The translations under genes were made by a program, and so were the position numbers. A model generated the notes under the pieces. That model saw nothing but the letters and a program-made list of their open reading frames with translations. It did not search any database and was not told the origin of the DNA. A stretch of 8,479 nucleotides of DNA from Chroococcidiopsidaceae cyanobacterium CP_BM_RX_35 (GTDB lineage: Bacteria > Cyanobacteriota > Cyanobacteriia > Cyanobacteriales > Chroococcidiopsidaceae). Where the stretch lies: positions 1 to 8,479 of the forward strand of contig JAFAVL010000237.1 of the NCBI GenBank assembly GCA_019242465.1, read 5' to 3'. Shown piece after piece: positions 6,590 through 8,479 of this stretch. Positions within the stretch are counted from its first letter, which is position 1. Each line of letters opens with the position of its first letter.

Positions 6590-8047
6590 TCACTGGCGGT
6601 GCCATCGGGTTACACCGTCGGGACTGTCAATTAAGGTAATGCCCTGAGCTTGGAGTTGGTCGCGGATGTGGTCTGCTTGGGCAAAATTACGAGCTTTCCG
6701 GGCGGTCTGCCGTTGTTGAATCTGGGACTCAATTTCCGCATCACTCAAACCACTAAGCGGTACAGAGTCAGGCTGTGCTGCAAAACCTAAAACCTCTGCC
6801 AGACAGACAAGCGTCCGCCATTGCCGCTCTAGCATTGCCGGAGAAGTACTGGTTTTTCCGGTGTGGGTTAGGAGATTGTACTCATGGTTTAACTCTTTAG
6901 CTAGCTCAAACAAGACTGCTAAACCAGTAGGAAAATTAAAGTCATCATCGACTGCTGTCTGGAACCGCTCGACGGCATCTAGGTCTAGCACTTTCCCATC
7001 CGTGCAGTCTATCTGCCAACTGTGGTTCTCACTTGTCGGCAAACCCCCTTGATATCCGAAGAGTAAACCTTCCTTGAGGGTCATCCAACCTTTTTCAGCT
7101 GAGGCAATTGCCTCATCGGTGAAATCAATTGGCTTACGGTATTGCGCCTGAAGCACAAATAACCGCACTGCCATTGGGTCAGTCGGTCGATCCAGCAACT
7201 CTCGAATAGTAATGAAGTTACCCAAAGACTTAGACATTTTTTCCCCATCTACCGTCACCATGCCATTGTGTAGCCAGAAACGCGATAGGGGTACGCCAGT
7301 CACAGCTTCAGACTGAGCGATTTCATTTTCGTGATGAGGAAAAATGAGGTCAGCCCCTCCAGCGTGGATATCGATTGTGTTGCCTAGGCGATCGCGTACC
7401 ATGGCTGAGCATTCAATATGCCAGCCTGGACGCCCCATACCCCAAGGTGATTCCCACGCTGGTTCTCCTGGTTTTGCTGCCTTCCACAAAGCAAAATCGA
7501 ATGGGTCTCTCTTCCTTCCCTCGTCTTCTGCATCAACCCGTCCACTTGCCCCAACTTGTAAATCTTCTAACTTGCGACCTGAAAGCTTACCATAGTCTGC
7601 AAACTGACGCACCGCGTAGTAAACATTCCCTGCTGCTGGGTAGGCATAACCTTTTTGTTCTAATTCAGATACCAGTCGCTGAATTCCATTTAGGGTATGA
7701 GTGGCACGGGGGTAGGCGTCTGCTTCCCTCACATTCAGTCGAGCCATATCCTCAAAATACGCTTGGATAAAGCGCTCAGCCACGGCTTCCATTGAGGAGT
7801 GTTCTTGCCAGGCCCGATTGAGAATTTTGTCATCAATGTCAGTAAAGTTCTGCACGTAGCACACGTCATAGCCGCGCCATTGCAGATATCGGCGCACCAC
7901 ATCCCAGACAATACAAGCCCGTGCATGACCTAGGTGGCAATAGTCGTATACCGTTACGCCACAGTAGTACATCCGCACCTTACCCGGTTCCTGCGGCTCA
8001 AAGGGTTCCTTTTGGCGAGTGAGAGTATTGTAAAGTGTCAGGGTCAT
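6590..8047 (-). CDS. cysS: Cysteinyl-tRNA synthetase
   Basis: Class I aminoacyl-tRNA synthetase that charges tRNA-Cys with cysteine in the cytoplasm. Taken from the ATG at 8045-8047 the protein has 485 residues, normal for the family, and begins MTLTLYNTLTRQKEPF. Key features are the first zinc ligand Cys29 in MYYCGVTVYD, the HIGH-type motif HLGH (38-41), the zinc-site residues Cys213 (WHIECSAM) with His238 and Glu242 in FPHHENEIAQSE, and KMSKS (270-274). The frame stays open a further 28 codons upstream to a GTG near 8131, but that extension (LAFPYYCLYYRFYPC) is unlike the family, so the internal ATG is preferred. No clear Shine-Dalgarno is seen. The gene is divergent from the COG0523 GTPase and followed closely by the small conserved gene. 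Confidence 0.97.
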   Translation of the reverse strand: MTLTLYNTLTRQKEPFEPQEPGKVRMYYCGVTVYDYCHLGHARACIVWDVVRRYLQWRGYDVCYVQNFTDIDDKILNRAWQEHSSMEAVAERFIQAYFEDMARLNVREADAYPRATHTLNGIQRLVSELEQKGYAYPAAGNVYYAVRQFADYGKLSGRKLEDLQVGASGRVDAEDEGRKRDPFDFALWKAAKPGEPAWESPWGMGRPGWHIECSAMVRDRLGNTIDIHAGGADLIFPHHENEIAQSEAVTGVPLSRFWLHNGMVTVDGEKMSKSLGNFITIRELLDRPTDPMAVRLFVLQAQYRKPIDFTDEAIASAEKGWMTLKEGLLFGYQGGLPTSENHSWQIDCTDGKVLDLDAVERFQTAVDDDFNFPTGLAVLFELAKELNHEYNLLTHTGKTSTSPAMLERQWRTLVCLAEVLGFAAQPDSVPLSGLSDAEIESQIQQRQTARKARNFAQADHIRDQLQAQGITLIDSPDGVTRWHRQ

Positions 8048-8083
8048 GGCTAGGCAAGGGTAGAATCGATAATATAGGCAATA

Positions 8084-8107
8084 ATAGGGGAAAGCCAGCA
8101 CCCCTAT
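8084..8107. repeat. Inverted repeat in the cysS / COG0523 divergent region
   Basis: ATAGGGG (8084-8090) and CCCCTAT (8101-8107) are exact reverse complements separated by 10 nt. They lie in the 111-nt region between the two divergent starts, 37 nt from the cysS ATG and 51 nt from the GTPase ATG. It could be an operator shared by both genes or a hairpin in the cysS leader. A/T-rich -10-like sequences (TATTAT, TATATT on the minus strand at about 8071-8086) adjoin it. Confidence 0.55.
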
Positions 8108-8158
8108 GCTAGTGTTTAATCCGCACTTCACGCTACAGTAATACTTTTTGACTAAGCT

Positions 8159-8479
8159 ATGGAATCAGCAGTTAGCACCAAACGCTCAGAATCAATGGAT
8201 GCCCCGAAACAGGGTCTGCCAGTCACGATTATTACAGGTTTTCTTGGCAGTGGTAAAACAACTCTACTCAATCACATCCTGACGAATCAGGAGGGTCTCA
8301 AGACAGCAGTTCTCGTTAATGAATTTGGTGAAATTGGGATCGACAATGAGCTAATCGTCACCACTGGTGAGGATATGGTAGAGCTGAATAATGGATGTGT
8401 CTGCTGCACCATTAATAATGATTTGGTCCTAGCAGTTTATAAAGTTCTAGAACGCCAAGACAAAGTGGATTATTTAGTG
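8159..8479 (+). CDS. CobW/COG0523-family GTPase, putative metallochaperone (5' part only)
   Basis: The first 107 codons of a P-loop GTPase of the COG0523 (CobW/YjiA/ZNG1-like) family, cut by the right edge. Walker A is GFLGSGKTT (27-35), NEFGE is at 54-58, and the family's hallmark metal-binding CxCC motif is GCVCC (79-83), followed by TINNDL. Members help deliver or manage metals (zinc, cobalt, nickel) in the cytoplasm; the substrate metal cannot be inferred from this fragment. The ATG at 8159-8161 is the first in frame; a second at codon 13 (8195) is possible, since the conserved part begins about residue 19 (GLPVTIITG). Neither has a good Shine-Dalgarno. I saw no Zur-like palindrome upstream, so regulation by zinc is not supported by the visible sequence. 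Confidence 0.93.
   Translation, partial: MESAVSTKRSESMDAPKQGLPVTIITGFLGSGKTTLLNHILTNQEGLKTAVLVNEFGEIGIDNELIVTTGEDMVELNNGCVCCTINNDLVLAVYKVLERQDKVDYLV

Noticed and set aside
7344..7770. Overlapping plus-strand open frames opposite cysS
   Set aside because: They are antisense to well-conserved CysS coding sequence and show no domain features.
8048..8131. A 28-codon N-terminal extension of CysS starting with GTG
   Set aside because: CysS proteins normally start at the MTLTLYNT segment; the extension would cover the promoter region and the inverted repeat, and has no ribosome binding site that I can see.
8108..8158. A zinc-regulator (Zur) box upstream of the COG0523 GTPase
   Set aside because: I looked for a TGATAATNATTATCA-like palindrome and found none.
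1..8479. CRISPR array, tRNA, insertion sequence, prophage or defence island
   Set aside because: No regularly spaced repeats, cloverleaf sequence, transposase motifs or phage/defence proteins are visible; nearly all the coding sequence is housekeeping.

Overview
This window is chromosomal DNA from a cyanobacterium. Evidence for that is the gene order fbp-tal-zwf-opcA on one strand (the cyanobacterial oxidative pentose phosphate cluster, described for example in Nostoc), an OpcA partner for glucose-6-phosphate dehydrogenase, a short single-RRM RNA-binding protein with a glycine-rich tail, and four copies of the HIP1 octamer GCGATCGC (starts 742, 3331, 5437, 7388). The genus cannot be fixed from the sequence alone.

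Layout. Minus strand, positions 5279 down to 1: fbp (fructose-1,6-bisphosphatase), tal (transaldolase), zwf (glucose-6-phosphate dehydrogenase) and opcA (G6PDH activator), with opcA running off the left edge before its stop. The spacers are 132, 125 and 73 nt, long enough to carry internal promoters or RNA structure. The tal-zwf spacer holds a perfect 26-bp palindrome and the zwf-opcA spacer an inverted repeat that overlaps the zwf stop codon. Upstream of fbp lie a 406-nt non-coding stretch, an RRM-type RNA-binding protein gene (5686-5982) with a 346-nt upstream region, then a short conserved cyanobacterial protein (6329-6547) and cysS (6590-8047), all on the minus strand. At the right edge a CobW/COG0523-family GTPase gene begins on the plus strand, divergent from cysS across a 111-nt region that contains an inverted repeat.

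How the genes work together. Zwf and OpcA drive entry of glucose-6-phosphate into the oxidative pentose phosphate pathway, which supplies NADPH in the dark or in nitrogen-fixing cells. Transaldolase and FBPase recycle sugar phosphates back to hexose phosphate. The right half holds unrelated housekeeping genes: tRNA-Cys charging, RNA binding and probable metal handling.

I found no CRISPR array, insertion sequence, tRNA, prophage or defence gene, and no evidence of an undescribed multi-gene system. The points most worth a second look are the tal-zwf palindrome, the peptidoglycan-binding-like domain inside OpcA, its cysteine cluster, and several intergenic inverted repeats.
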